Shown here in pieces: positions 9,002 to 17,234 of a stretch of 39,272 bases of DNA; within the stretch, counting starts at the first letter, position 1; every line of letters starts with the position of its first letter. This stretch comes from VGRW01 sp041498295 (GTDB lineage: Bacteria; Myxococcota_A; UBA9160; SZUA-336). Under the pieces are notes generated by a model. It had not been told where the DNA came from, searched no databases, and was given only the letters and a program-made list of their open reading frames with translations. The position numbers were made by a program, and so were the translations under genes. The stretch is taken from contig JBGQIB010000024.1 of the NCBI GenBank assembly GCA_041498295.1, positions 1 through 39,272 of the forward strand, in the 5' to 3' direction.

Positions 9002-9007
9002 TACAAT
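9002..9007 (+). promoter_or_regulatory. -10 hexamer of mlaA (TACAAT)
   Basis: TACAAT is a good -10 match on the plus strand, 32 nt before the chosen GTG start at 9040. This is one of the few unit-first genes in the window whose box is not 6-10 nt from the start. No convincing -35 was found. Confidence 0.45.
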
Positions 9008-9039
9008 GCCGCCCGCCGAGGGCACGGTCCCTTGGCGAG

Positions 9040-10008
9040 GTGATTCTGACCGCGAACGGTGTCGCAGCGAAGCTCCTGGCCATGGCACTCGCGGCGGCTC
9101 TCGGCGCCGCGGGCGCCGCAGCTGCGGAGCCGAGCGAGGCCGCGCCGTCCGACGCCCTGTCGTCCTCGGCGCCTTCGGCGCCCTCGGATGCACTGCCCCC
9201 GCCAACCGACCCACAGGTCACTGCGCCCGGCGACGACGTAGCGCTCTTCGACGCGCTCGATGCGGCGGAGGCGAGCTCCTATTGGGATCCGCTGGAGCCC
9301 GGCAACCGGGTCGTCTTCGGCTTCAACGAGCTTGCCGATCGCTACGCAATCGGGCCGATCTCCGACCTGTATGGGTTCCTCATGCCGGACCCCGGCGAGC
9401 GCGCGGTGCGGCGCATGTTTCGCAACCTCTCCGAGCCGGTTTCGTTCGTGAACTATTTGCTGCAGTTCCACCCGGATCGGGCGGGTCAGACGTTCGTTCG
9501 CTTCTGCTTGAACACGACCGTGGGCGTCGCGGGCATGTTCGACGTGGCGAACGGCATTGGCCTCGCGCCGCATCCGACGGACTTCGGCGGAACGCTCTAT
9601 CGCTACGGCACACCCGCCGGGCCGTATCTCGTGCTGCCGCTCCTTGGGCCCACCACAGCGCGCGATACGGTCGGAGACGTCGTCGATGGAAGCGTCATGC
9701 CACAGACCTATGTGCTCTCGACGACGGTCCAGATCGTGCTGAAGACGGGAAACGGAATCACCGCGCGGCGCGAGGCGGCCGAGGCGCTCGATGCGCTGCG
9801 CGACGGCGCGGTCGACTTCTACGCCGCGCTGCGCTCGGCGTACTACTTCAATCGCGAGTCGGAGTTGCGCGACGGCGCGCCGGGCGAGGCGGAGTCGGAG
9901 ACCTTGCGCTCGAGCGCCGTGACGAGCGCATCGAATCCGTCGCGCTCCAGCACCGAGGTGTACTCCGCTCTGCGCAGCGCCAACTCCGAGACGGTGCCGC
10001 TCAAGTAG
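9040..10008 (+). CDS. mlaA: MlaA/VacJ family outer-membrane lipid-asymmetry protein
   Basis: About 322 residues. After a signal peptide (hydrophobic LLAMALAAALGAAGAAAA) and a low-complexity Ala/Ser/Pro linker comes the MlaA domain: DPLEPGNRVVFGFNELADRY, an NLSEPVSFVNYLLQF segment, FCLNTTVGVAGMFDVA, and FGGTLYRYGTPAGPYLVLPLLGP. MlaA removes misplaced phospholipids from the outer leaflet of the outer membrane. The GTG at 9040 is preferred because it precedes the signal peptide; the longer frame to 8995 would cover the promoter. No lipobox cysteine is present. The C-terminus runs about 50 residues past the conserved part and overlaps the opposing hpnM-like gene by 166 bp. Confidence 0.88.
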   Translation: MILTANGVAAKLLAMALAAALGAAGAAAAEPSEAAPSDALSSSAPSAPSDALPPPTDPQVTAPGDDVALFDALDAAEASSYWDPLEPGNRVVFGFNELADRYAIGPISDLYGFLMPDPGERAVRRMFRNLSEPVSFVNYLLQFHPDRAGQTFVRFCLNTTVGVAGMFDVANGIGLAPHPTDFGGTLYRYGTPAGPYLVLPLLGPTTARDTVGDVVDGSVMPQTYVLSTTVQIVLKTGNGITARREAAEALDALRDGAVDFYAALRSAYYFNRESELRDGAPGEAESETLRSSAVTSASNPSRSSTEVYSALRSANSETVPLK

Positions 10009-10535
10009 ACGTCGATCACGCGGAAGCCGGCCGGCGTCGAACGCAGCCGGTAGTCGAGATGGACGTCTTCGTCGGAGTTGTGGAGCACGGTTCGCACGAT
10101 CACGGTGCCCGCAATCGACGGTTCCTCGCCGAGGGTCTCGAAGCGTTCGTTGTCGTAGCCGTCGAAGCGCGTGGCGTAGGTGCGCAGGGTCATGCCACGG
10201 AAGGCGGCGGTGAAGCGTTCCCGCTGGCTCGTGTCGAGGTTCGCCCAGCCCGTGGCGAGCGAGCGCTGCGCCATCGCCGGGAAGTCATAGGTGGCGTCGA
10301 GGGCGGGGGCGAGTTTCTCGCGTCGGCCGTCCACGCCCAGCGTTTTGGCGTTCTTCATCACGTCCAGGAGCACGGAGTGGAAGTGATCGATCACCGGCAC
10401 GGCGGTCGCCGGCCCATTTGGGGCGTCGGCGTCGGCGGCGGAAGCGCGCGCTGCTCCGACGAACGCGGCGAGCAGTGCGACGACCAGAGCTTTGACAGTG
10501 AGCCGCGTGCGGCGGCCGACTCGGGAATGATGCAT
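9843..10535 (-). CDS. MlaC/Ttg2D family periplasmic lipid-binding protein, HpnM-like
   Basis: A 230-residue exported protein of the MlaC/Ttg2D family, which ferries phospholipids across the periplasm; HpnM, its hopanoid-cluster homologue, belongs to the same family. Visible features are a signal peptide (basic start, VKALVVALLAAFVGAARASA) and the family core YDFPAMAQRSLATGWANLDTSQRERF followed by strands ending in FRVIDVYLSGTVSELALRRAEYTSVL. It is transcribed towards mlaA and divergently from the HpnN-like transporter, matching known hpnM/hpnN and mlaA neighbourhoods, so HpnM is the more likely identity. The ATG at 10535 follows a TATCCT box by 10 nt. Confidence 0.87.
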   Translation of the reverse strand: MHHSRVGRRTRLTVKALVVALLAAFVGAARASAADADAPNGPATAVPVIDHFHSVLLDVMKNAKTLGVDGRREKLAPALDATYDFPAMAQRSLATGWANLDTSQRERFTAAFRGMTLRTYATRFDGYDNERFETLGEEPSIAGTVIVRTVLHNSDEDVHLDYRLRSTPAGFRVIDVYLSGTVSELALRRAEYTSVLERDGFDALVTALERKVSDSASPGAPSRNSDSRLK

Positions 10536-10545
10536 GGTTCGGCGC

Positions 10546-10551
10546 AGGATA
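10546..10551 (-). promoter_or_regulatory. -10-like hexamer of the hpnM-like gene (TATCCT)
   Basis: TATCCT on the minus strand ends 10 nt before the ATG at 10535. The 38-bp gap between this gene and the hpnN-like gene must hold promoters for both directions. Confidence 0.5.
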
Positions 10552-10573
10552 ACCGATCGCGCGCGAGGGCAGC

Positions 10574-13216
10574 ATGGACGACTTGATCGGCCGCGCGGTC
10601 GCCGTTTGGGTCGACGGCGTGCGGCGCCATCCGATCGCGACGCTCGTCGTCGCCGCGCTCGTGACTGTGCTGCTCGGGCTCTACACCTATCGCAATCTCG
10701 GCATCAACATGGACGTCGCGGCGATGCTCTCGCCGGACCTCCCGCACCAGAAGACCTGGAACGAGATCGCGCGCGCGTTCCCCGAGTCGCAGGATCCTCT
10801 GCTCGTCGTCGTCGACGCGGCGACCCCGGAGAGCGCGCGCGACGCGGCGCTCGCGCTGCGCGACCGACTCGCGCGCGAGAAGGATCTGTTCGGGTCCGTC
10901 GACGTACCCGGCGAGGGGCCGTTCTTCGAGAAGAACGGTCTCCTGTATCTCAGCGCGGGCGAGCTCGAAAAGCTCGCGGACCATCTCGCCGAGGTGCAGC
11001 CGTATCTCGCCGAGCTGCGCCGCGACGCGAGTCTCCGCGGGCTGTTCGCGCTCTTGGGGCGAGCGGCTGACTCGCTGCGCACCGGCGACGCGACCGTGGT
11101 CGAGCTCGCGCCCGTCTTCGATCGGCTCTCGCGCGCGGTCGACGCGGAGCTGCGCGGCCGCTCGGAGCCCGTGTCTTGGCGCGAGGTGATTCTCGGCCAG
11201 TCACTGCCCGAGACGCCGCGCCGCGTGCTCGTCGTGCAGCCGATCGTGAACTACTCGGCGCTGATCCCCGCCGAGGAATCGATCGCGCGCATCCACGAAG
11301 TGGCGCAGGAGATCGGGCTCGGCGGTGACTCGGGCGTGCGCGTGCGCGTGACCGGTGAGCTCGCCCTCTCGTCGGAGGAGCTCGAGACCGTCACGCGCGG
11401 CACGGCGCTCTCCGGCGCGCTCTCGTTCATCGCGGTCACGGCGATTCTGTTCTTCGGCCTGCGCAGCTGGAAGCTCATGGTCGCCACGTCGCTCACCTTG
11501 TCGATCGGCCTGGTGTGGACGTTCGCGTTCGCGACGGTGTCGGTCGGGTCACTCAACATGGTGTCGGTCGCGTTCGCCGTGCTCTTCATCGGGCTCGGCG
11601 ACGACTTCGGCGTGCACTTCTGTTTGCGCTGGCAGGACCTGTACGGCCAGGGGCTCGATTCGGCCGGTGCCCTGCGCGAGACCGCAAGGGACGTCGGTCT
11701 CTCGCTGCTGCTCTGCGCGGTCACGGTCGCGATCGGCTTCCTGGCGTTCGCGCCCACCGACTACGTCGGCGTGGCGGAGCTCGGCGTGATCTCGGCCGGC
11801 GGAATCATCCTCTCGGTGATCTCGAGCCTGACCCTCTTGCCCGCGCTCATCACCTTGATGAAGCCGCCGCTGCCCAAGCCGCGCGTGCGCCGGCCCGCGA
11901 GCGCGTGGTGGTCGCGCGTCGTTTCGTTTCCGGTGCGGCGCGCGCGCGTGGTGCGCATCGGCGCGGTGCTGCTCGCGCTCGCCTGCGTGCCGTTCCTGTT
12001 GAACGTGCGCTTCGACTACAACCCGCTGCGGCTGCGCGTGCAGACGGCCGACTCGGTGACCGCGTTCAACGACTTGCTCGCGACCGACGGTCAATCGCCG
12101 TGGAGCGTGACCGTGCTCGCGAAGGACCGCGCGGCCGCCGACGCAGTCGCGGTGCGGCTCAACAAGCTCGACAGCGTCGACCACACGATGACTCTGTCCG
12201 ACTTCATCCCGACCGACCAAGAGGCGAAGCTCGCGATCCTCGAGGACGTCGCCCTCTTCATGGCGCCGCCCCCGCCCCTGGACCGCGTGCCGCGGAAGCC
12301 GACGACGGACGAGGAGCTCGCCGAGCTGGGCAAGTTCGTCGCGACCACGGAGCAGATGCCCGCGAGCTTGGACGCGACGACGCGCGTCGCGCTCGACAAG
12401 CTGCGCGCGGCGGTGACTGGGCTGGTCGTGAAGCTCGCGAACCAGGACGAGGCGGCGCGCGGCGCCTCGCTGCGCCACCTCGAAAAGAGCGTCGTCGGCA
12501 CTCTGCCGGACCAGGTGCAGCGCATCGAAACCGCGCTGCAGGCCCAGCCCGTCGCGGCGAGTGACTTGCCGCCCGAGCTGGTGCGCGACACGGTCGCGCC
12601 CGACGGTCGCGTGCGCGTCGATGCGTATCCCAAGAAGGACCTCGGCCGCGACGACCGCGAGCTGCAGCGCTTCGCCGACGCCGCAGTCGCGGTGCTGCCC
12701 GAAGCCACGGGCATCGCCGTGACCACCGTCGAGTCCGCGCGCGTGGTCGTGAAGGCGTTTCGCGAGGCGCTGCTCGGCGCGGCGCTCGCCATCACGTTGC
12801 TGTTGCTCGTGCTGTGGCGGCGGCTCTCGGACACGCTGATCGCGCTCGCGCCGCTCGCGCTATCCGCGGCCCTGCTCGCCGCGTTCGGCGTGATCTTCAA
12901 TCTGCCGTTCAACTTCGCGAACGTGCTCGTCCTGCCCGCGCTGCTCGGGATCGGCATCGACAGCGGCATTCACCTGGTGCACCGCTGGCGCCACCTCGGC
13001 GCCGAGGGCGATCCACTGCTCGAGACGAGCACCGCGCGCGGCGTCGTGCAGAGCACTCTCACCACCATCGCGAGCTTCGGCACGCTCGCGATCTCGCCGC
13101 ACCCGGGCATGGCGAGCCTCGGGCTCTTGCTCACGATCGGCTTGTCCCTGATCCTCGTCGCGAACCTGATCTTGATCCCCGCGCTCGTCGCGGGTCGCTC
13201 TGGAAGCGCGAAGTGA
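10574..13216 (+). CDS. MMPL/RND superfamily lipid transporter, HpnN-like
   Basis: An 880-residue inner-membrane protein with the duplicated RND/MMPL plan: TM1 near residues 20-40, a periplasmic loop, a block of five TM segments around residues 275-435, TM7 near 465-480, a second loop, and a final block around 735-875. Conserved transmembrane acidic residues are seen in FIGLGDDFGVHFCLRW and LLGIGIDSGIHLVHRWRH. Size and plan fit HpnN, which moves hopanoids to the outer membrane, and the neighbouring HpnM-like and MlaA genes support this. A generic MMPL lipid exporter remains possible. It stops 10 bp before the end of the opposing sigma-54 activator gene. Confidence 0.85.
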   Translation: MDDLIGRAVAVWVDGVRRHPIATLVVAALVTVLLGLYTYRNLGINMDVAAMLSPDLPHQKTWNEIARAFPESQDPLLVVVDAATPESARDAALALRDRLAREKDLFGSVDVPGEGPFFEKNGLLYLSAGELEKLADHLAEVQPYLAELRRDASLRGLFALLGRAADSLRTGDATVVELAPVFDRLSRAVDAELRGRSEPVSWREVILGQSLPETPRRVLVVQPIVNYSALIPAEESIARIHEVAQEIGLGGDSGVRVRVTGELALSSEELETVTRGTALSGALSFIAVTAILFFGLRSWKLMVATSLTLSIGLVWTFAFATVSVGSLNMVSVAFAVLFIGLGDDFGVHFCLRWQDLYGQGLDSAGALRETARDVGLSLLLCAVTVAIGFLAFAPTDYVGVAELGVISAGGIILSVISSLTLLPALITLMKPPLPKPRVRRPASAWWSRVVSFPVRRARVVRIGAVLLALACVPFLLNVRFDYNPLRLRVQTADSVTAFNDLLATDGQSPWSVTVLAKDRAAADAVAVRLNKLDSVDHTMTLSDFIPTDQEAKLAILEDVALFMAPPPPLDRVPRKPTTDEELAELGKFVATTEQMPASLDATTRVALDKLRAAVTGLVVKLANQDEAARGASLRHLEKSVVGTLPDQVQRIETALQAQPVAASDLPPELVRDTVAPDGRVRVDAYPKKDLGRDDRELQRFADAAVAVLPEATGIAVTTVESARVVVKAFREALLGAALAITLLLLVLWRRLSDTLIALAPLALSAALLAAFGVIFNLPFNFANVLVLPALLGIGIDSGIHLVHRWRHLGAEGDPLLETSTARGVVQSTLTTIASFGTLAISPHPGMASLGLLLTIGLSLILVANLILIPALVAGRSGSAK

Positions 13217-13226
13217 GTCGCTCGAG

Positions 13227-14556
13227 TCACTGCATCCCGTAGCGACGCAGCTTCTTGTAGAGACACTCGCGGGTGATGCCGAGCTCGCGAGCGGTGGCGA
13301 TGCGGCGCTGTTCGTTCCGCTCGAGCGCGTGCTTCAGGTACCAGGACTCGAAACGCGCGACGGCTTGGCGCAAGCTCTCGCTCGAAGCGGGACGCGGCGC
13401 TTCGGGCGCGCCGCCGCGTAGGCGCGGTGACAGCATGCGCGCGGTGATCTCGGCGCCCGCCTCGGCGTGAGTCACGATGCGCGCGACCTCGTTCTCGAGC
13501 TCGCGCACGTTGCCGGGCCACGGGTACGTCTCGAGCAAGCGGCGCGCGTCGGCGGCGACGCCGCGCAGCTCGGTCAGCTCGCGGCTGTGCTCGAGGAAGT
13601 GCAGCACGAGCGGGACGATGTCGTCGGTGCGCGCGCGCAGCGGCGGCAGCGAGATCGGGAACACGTTCAGCCGGAAATACAGGTCGCGGCGAAAGCGGCC
13701 CGCCTCGACCTCTCCCTCGAGCTCGCGGTTCGTGGCCGCGATGATGCGCACGTCGACCGGCTGCTCGCGCCCCGCGCCCAGGGGGCCGCACCGTGCCCTC
13801 CTGCAGCGCGCGCAGGAGCTTCACCTGGAAGCCGAGCGTGGTCTCGCCGATCTCGTCGAGAAACAGGGTTCCGCCGTTCGCCTGAACGAAGTGACCAGGG
13901 CGCGCGCGATTGGCGCCGGTGAACGCGCCGCGGTCGTGGCCGAACAGCTCGCTCTCGAGGAGTGTCTCGGGGAACGCGGCACAGTTGAGCGCGACGAACG
14001 GACCGCGCGCGCGCCGGCCGCCCTCGTGCGCGGTGCGCGCCAGCACTTCCTTGCCGGTGCCAGTCTCGCCCAAGAGGAGCACCGTCGCGTCGCTGCCCTG
14101 TGCCTTGCGCACGAGGTCGAGACACGCGCGCATGGCGTGGCTCCGCGCGACGATCGCCTCCGACGCCGCGATCGGCCGGGTCGGCACGCGCGGCGCGACC
14201 AGCACGGCGACGCGCGAGCGCAGGCTCGCGTCGGTCGACGCGTCGCGCACCACGATCTCGTGCACGCCGCAGGCGAACAGCTCGTTCGCGCGCTCGACGT
14301 CGGCCGTGTCGACGAGCGCGATCACGGGCAGCCGGTTGCGACGCCGTCGCAGCCAACGCGCGTCCGCGAGCGCGGCCTCGAGGCGCGCGCGGTCGAGACA
14401 GATCACGCTCCAATTCTGCGTCTCGAGCGCAGCCGCGACCCGATCGCGGTCCGCGACGATCGCGCGGTCAGTCTCGCCCGTCCGCTCACTCACTTCGCCG
14501 AACCCGCCCGGCACGTCCGACGCGGAATCCGACAAGAACAGAATCGACTCGTCCAC
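13227..14556 (-). pseudogene. Sigma-54-dependent transcriptional activator interrupted by a one-base frameshift
   Basis: An NtrC-family activator read in two frames. The first frame has an N-terminal receiver-like domain (1-125), Walker A GETGTGKE (163-170), the sigma-54 contact loop GAFTGA (210-215) and Walker B TLFLDE. The second continues with VRIIAATNREL, the arginine-rich RFRRDLYFRLNVF, the PWPGNVRELENEV motif and a Fis-type helix-turn-helix ending in GITRECLYKKLRRYG. Removing one G from the run at 13781-13785 restores a single 442-residue frame through the expected VRP-L-GAGREQPVDV sequence. All key motifs are intact, so this is a sequencing error or a very recent mutation. The receiver-like domain lacks the usual acidic pocket. 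GTG start with GGAGG upstream. Confidence 0.85.
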
Positions 14557-14589
14557 GACTCACCCTCCTCGAGGCAGCGCCGCGGAGAG

Positions 14590-14605
14590 AGCAAGGCATG
14601 TGCCC
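14590..14605 (-). promoter_or_regulatory. Sigma-54 (-24/-12) promoter upstream of the sigma-54 activator gene
   Basis: The minus strand reads GGGCACATGCCTTGCT, matching the sigma-54 consensus TGGCACG-N4-TTGCW except in the first T and the G after CAC. The invariant GG and GC are separated by the required 10 nt. A start about 12 nt downstream (near 14579) would leave a leader of roughly 24 nt including the GGAGG ribosome site. This suggests the activator gene is itself sigma-54 controlled and perhaps autoregulated. Confidence 0.65.
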
Positions 14606-14685
14606 GGCGTCGCCCGCGCGATTCACCGCTCGCCCGAACGACGGCGAAGCGCGCGCTCGTGCGCTGGTCGCCAGAGGCGGCGGGG

Positions 14686-15306
14686 CTACGCGACCGAGCT
14701 GCGCACCAGCTCGGCGACTTCCGCGAGCCCGTGCGCGTTGAAGAAGTGATCGGCCTTCGGGATCACGTCGAGGTTCGCGTTGGGCAGACCCTCGAGCAGC
14801 TCGGAGAGCTCGTCGAGCGGCGCGAACTCGTCGCGTCCGCCGACGATCACGTGAATCGGCCCGCGGAACGCGTCGAGGGAGAGCGAGTCGAGCATGCCGA
14901 CCGGCGGCGCGATCAGGATCAGCTCCGAGACGCGCGTGTCGCGCAGGCCGACGCGCAGTGCCGCGGCCGCGCCGAACGAGTATCCCGCGGCGACGATCGG
15001 CGGCGGCGTGGTTGCGGCGACTTGCTCGAGGGCGGCCGTGTAGTCCGCTTCCGCGTCGCGCCACTCACCGCTCACGCGGCCCTGACTCGCGCCGACGCCC
15101 CGCCAGTTGAAGCGCAGCGAGGCGATGCCCGCTTTGTAGAGGCCGTACGCGAGCTCGCTCACGACCGGGTGCTCGAGGCTCCCGCCGTACTCGGGGTGCG
15201 GCGGCGCGATCACTGCGCCGCGTCCCGCGCCCTTCTGCCAGACGCCTTCGAGCACGAGCCCGCCGGAGGGCACGGCGACCGTGACCATCTGTTCCTTCCA
15301 CGACAT
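14686..15306 (-). CDS. Alpha/beta hydrolase
   Basis: A 206-residue alpha/beta hydrolase of the small dienelactone-hydrolase-like type. The nucleophile elbow is GYSFGAA (S110), the acid is D159 in VGGRDEF and the histidine is H187 in ADHFF; a PPHPEYGGSLEHPVV segment supplies the oxyanion region and RFNWRGVGASQG follows. No signal peptide is present, so it is cytoplasmic. Its function and substrate are unknown. The ATG at 15306 lies 7 nt after TACCCT. It follows the degenerate M3-like gene by 31 bp. Confidence 0.9.
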   Translation of the reverse strand: MSWKEQMVTVAVPSGGLVLEGVWQKGAGRGAVIAPPHPEYGGSLEHPVVSELAYGLYKAGIASLRFNWRGVGASQGRVSGEWRDAEADYTAALEQVAATTPPPIVAAGYSFGAAAALRVGLRDTRVSELILIAPPVGMLDSLSLDAFRGPIHVIVGGRDEFAPLDELSELLEGLPNANLDVIPKADHFFNAHGLAEVAELVRSSVA

Positions 15307-15313
15307 CGGTGAG

Positions 15314-15319
15314 AGGGTA
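15314..15319 (-). promoter_or_regulatory. -10-like hexamer of the hydrolase gene (TACCCT)
   Basis: TACCCT on the minus strand ends 7 nt before the ATG at 15306, inside the 31-bp gap to the upstream gene. It may give the hydrolase gene its own leaderless transcript. Confidence 0.45.
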
Positions 15320-15337
15320 CACGACCGCGCGCGCCGC

Positions 15338-16561
15338 TCAGCGCGCGAGCTCGGCCTCGAGCAGCGCCTCCGCGCCCAACGCGGGCAGCGACAGCTCGCG
15401 CGCTAGCGCTTCGGGCGCGTAGCTCGCGCCCGTGTCCCACAGCTCCTTCAAGAGCTCGCCCGCGGCGCGCGTCTTCCACCATTCGCGGCCGAAGCGCGTG
15501 CGCAGCAGGCGCGCAAGGCACACGCCGAGACTTGCCGCGCGCAGTCGGTCGACGGACGAGAGCGCCGGCCCGATCGAAGCGAGAATGCCCGCCTCGCCGA
15601 GCTCGGGCGCGGCCGCGCCGGGCGAAAGCTCGGCGAGCTGCAGCTCGAGCGCGACGCGCTCCGCGTTCGCGCGGAGCTCGAGCAGGTGACGCCGCTGCGC
15701 GGCCGCCGCGAAGTGCACGGGATCGACGCCCGCGAGCGTCGCCCCGAGTGCTGGCTCGGCGAAGAGCGTACGCATGACTTCGCCGAACGCGAGACCGAGC
15801 GCCGGATCGCCGAGCACGCGCCTCTCGATCGACAGCGACGCGCAGCTGAACGCGAGATGCAGCGCCTCGCCGGCCGAGGCGAACAGCGCTTCCCATGCGA
15901 CCGCGCCACTCGCCGGCGCGAACACCAGCCAGACCTCGTCGGGCACGCGCGGGGCGCCGGCGAGCGCCGCCGCGTACTTACCCGCGCGCGGCTCGCCGTC
16001 GACGCGCAGCGCCGGCAGGCGCGCGAGCTCGAGGCGCATTCCCTCGAGCGCGAAGTCGAGCGCCGGGCGCATGCGCGCCGCGGGCAGCTCCGCCGCGAAG
16101 CTCGACTCCGCGCCAGGCGCGCGCTCGGCGCTGCGCAGAACCGAGTCGCTCAGCTCGAGGAAGCGCCGGGCCTCTCGCCCCCACTGGTCATAGTCGACAC
16201 CCGGGCGCAGCGCCTCCGCAAACGCGCGCGAGCTCGCGAAGCCGAGCTGTGCGAGGCGCGCGCTGCGAGTCGCGACGCGCTCTGCGCGCAGCTCGTCGAG
16301 CTCCTCCGGCTCGGCACTCGCGGCACTGCGCGCGGCGATGCGCGCGTCGACGCCGCGCAGCTCGCGCGCGAGCGCGGCCTGCGCCAGCGCGACTTTGAAG
16401 CGGCCAGCGAAGCGCGCGAGCGTGTCGCCGCTCGTCACGTCGCCGAAGTCGTCGTCGATGCGCTCGACATCGAAGCTCGCGGCGAGGCCGGCCGCAAACT
16501 CGAGCCGCGCACGTTCGCACACCGCGCGCCAGGACTCGTAGCGCACATGCAGGTCAGCCAT
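15338..16561 (-). CDS. M3-like peptidase homologue lacking the HEXXH zinc site
   Basis: 407 residues, almost entirely helical. The C-terminal half resembles thimet-oligopeptidase-like (M3) proteins: GKYAAALAGAPRVPDEVWLV, then LFASAGEALHLAFS where metallopeptidases of this type carry HEAGHAxHFA, and a terminal LLRTRFGREWWKTRAAGELL. Here the zinc-binding residues are replaced (A228, S229, E232 in place of H, E, H), so it should be catalytically dead as a zinc peptidase. Family assignment is from memory of the motif pattern. It may be a structural or regulatory paralogue. The ATG at 16561 is a conservative start; a TTG at 16636 lies 12 nt after a TAGGAT box. Confidence 0.65.
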   Translation of the reverse strand: MADLHVRYESWRAVCERARLEFAAGLAASFDVERIDDDFGDVTSGDTLARFAGRFKVALAQAALARELRGVDARIAARSAASAEPEELDELRAERVATRSARLAQLGFASSRAFAEALRPGVDYDQWGREARRFLELSDSVLRSAERAPGAESSFAAELPAARMRPALDFALEGMRLELARLPALRVDGEPRAGKYAAALAGAPRVPDEVWLVFAPASGAVAWEALFASAGEALHLAFSCASLSIERRVLGDPALGLAFGEVMRTLFAEPALGATLAGVDPVHFAAAAQRRHLLELRANAERVALELQLAELSPGAAAPELGEAGILASIGPALSSVDRLRAASLGVCLARLLRTRFGREWWKTRAAGELLKELWDTGASYAPEALARELSLPALGAEALLEAELAR

Positions 16562-16668
16562 CGCGCTCCGAGAACGCGACGGGAAGTGACTGGAGTCCCT
16601 TTCGAAGTCGCCCGTCCACCAGCGCCGAACCTCCAACCGAGGAGCCGCATCCTACTCGGCTTCTGGGC

Positions 16669-16674
16669 TACTCT
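16669..16674 (+). promoter_or_regulatory. -10-like hexamer of the Nudix gene (TACTCT)
   Basis: TACTCT ends 8 nt before the ATG at 16683. On the opposite strand a TAGGAT at 16649-16654 may serve the divergent M3-like gene. Confidence 0.5.
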
Positions 16675-16682
16675 GCGCGTCA

Positions 16683-17234
16683 ATGAGCGAAGCAGCGATG
16701 CGCGCGAAGCTCGTCTCACGACGCGTTCTCTGGGAAGGCGACGTCGGCTCGTTCGGTCTCGACGAGGTCGTGTTGCCCTCCGGCGAGCGCACGACGCTCG
16801 CGCTCTTCAAGCATCGCGGCGCGTCGGCGGTCGTGCCGTTTCTCGACGCCGAGAACGTGGTGCTGCTGCGCCAGTTTCGACACGCGGCTGGTGGAGAGAT
16901 CTGGGAGGTGCCGGCGGGCAAGCTCGACCGCGGTGAGGACCCGCTGCGCTGCGCCGCGCGCGAGCTCGAGGAAGAGACCGGCTATCGCGCGGGCCGGGTC
17001 GTGCAAACCGGCTCGGTACTGACGACTCCGGGCTTCACCGACGAGCGCATCCACTTGTTCTGCGCGTACGACCTGGTTCCTGGGCCGCCCGCGCCCGAGG
17101 CGCACGAGGTGCTGCGCACGGAAGTCGTGCCGCTCGCGCGCGCGCTCGCCATGATCGAGAGCGGCGAGATTTGCGACGGGAAGACGATCGCGGCGCTCTT
17201 CCTCGCCGCGCGCCTCGGAGCGCGCGGTGAGTGA
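16683..17234 (+). CDS. Nudix hydrolase, ADP-ribose pyrophosphatase type
   Basis: A 183-residue Nudix protein with a complete Nudix box running from GKLDRGEDP to RELEEETGY (GX5EX7REUXEEXGU all satisfied). The sequence before the box, VVLLRQFRHAAGGEIWEVPAG, and the proline-containing loop LTTPGFTDERIHLF after it are typical of ADP-ribose pyrophosphatases (NudF group), which cleave ADP-ribose to AMP and ribose 5-phosphate. Related ADP-sugars are possible substrates. The gene overlaps the following luciferase-like oxidoreductase gene by 8 bp. Confidence 0.92.
   Translation: MSEAAMRAKLVSRRVLWEGDVGSFGLDEVVLPSGERTTLALFKHRGASAVVPFLDAENVVLLRQFRHAAGGEIWEVPAGKLDRGEDPLRCAARELEEETGYRAGRVVQTGSVLTTPGFTDERIHLFCAYDLVPGPPAPEAHEVLRTEVVPLARALAMIESGEICDGKTIAALFLAARLGARGE

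Noticed and set aside
8995..9039. Longer N-terminus for mlaA
   Set aside because: It would place the start upstream of the TACAAT box and in front of an otherwise normal signal peptide.
9006..10586. 526-codon plus-strand frame covering mlaA and the opposing gene
   Set aside because: Arg-rich shadow translation typical of GC-rich DNA; both true genes in the region have family motifs in other frames.
11549..12478. Long antisense frame inside the hpnN-like gene
   Set aside because: Composition is that of a shadow frame and no domain is recognisable.
13781..13785. Programmed frameshift in the sigma-54 activator
   Set aside because: No slippery heptamer with a downstream structure was evident and this family is not known for frameshifting; error or recent mutation is simpler.
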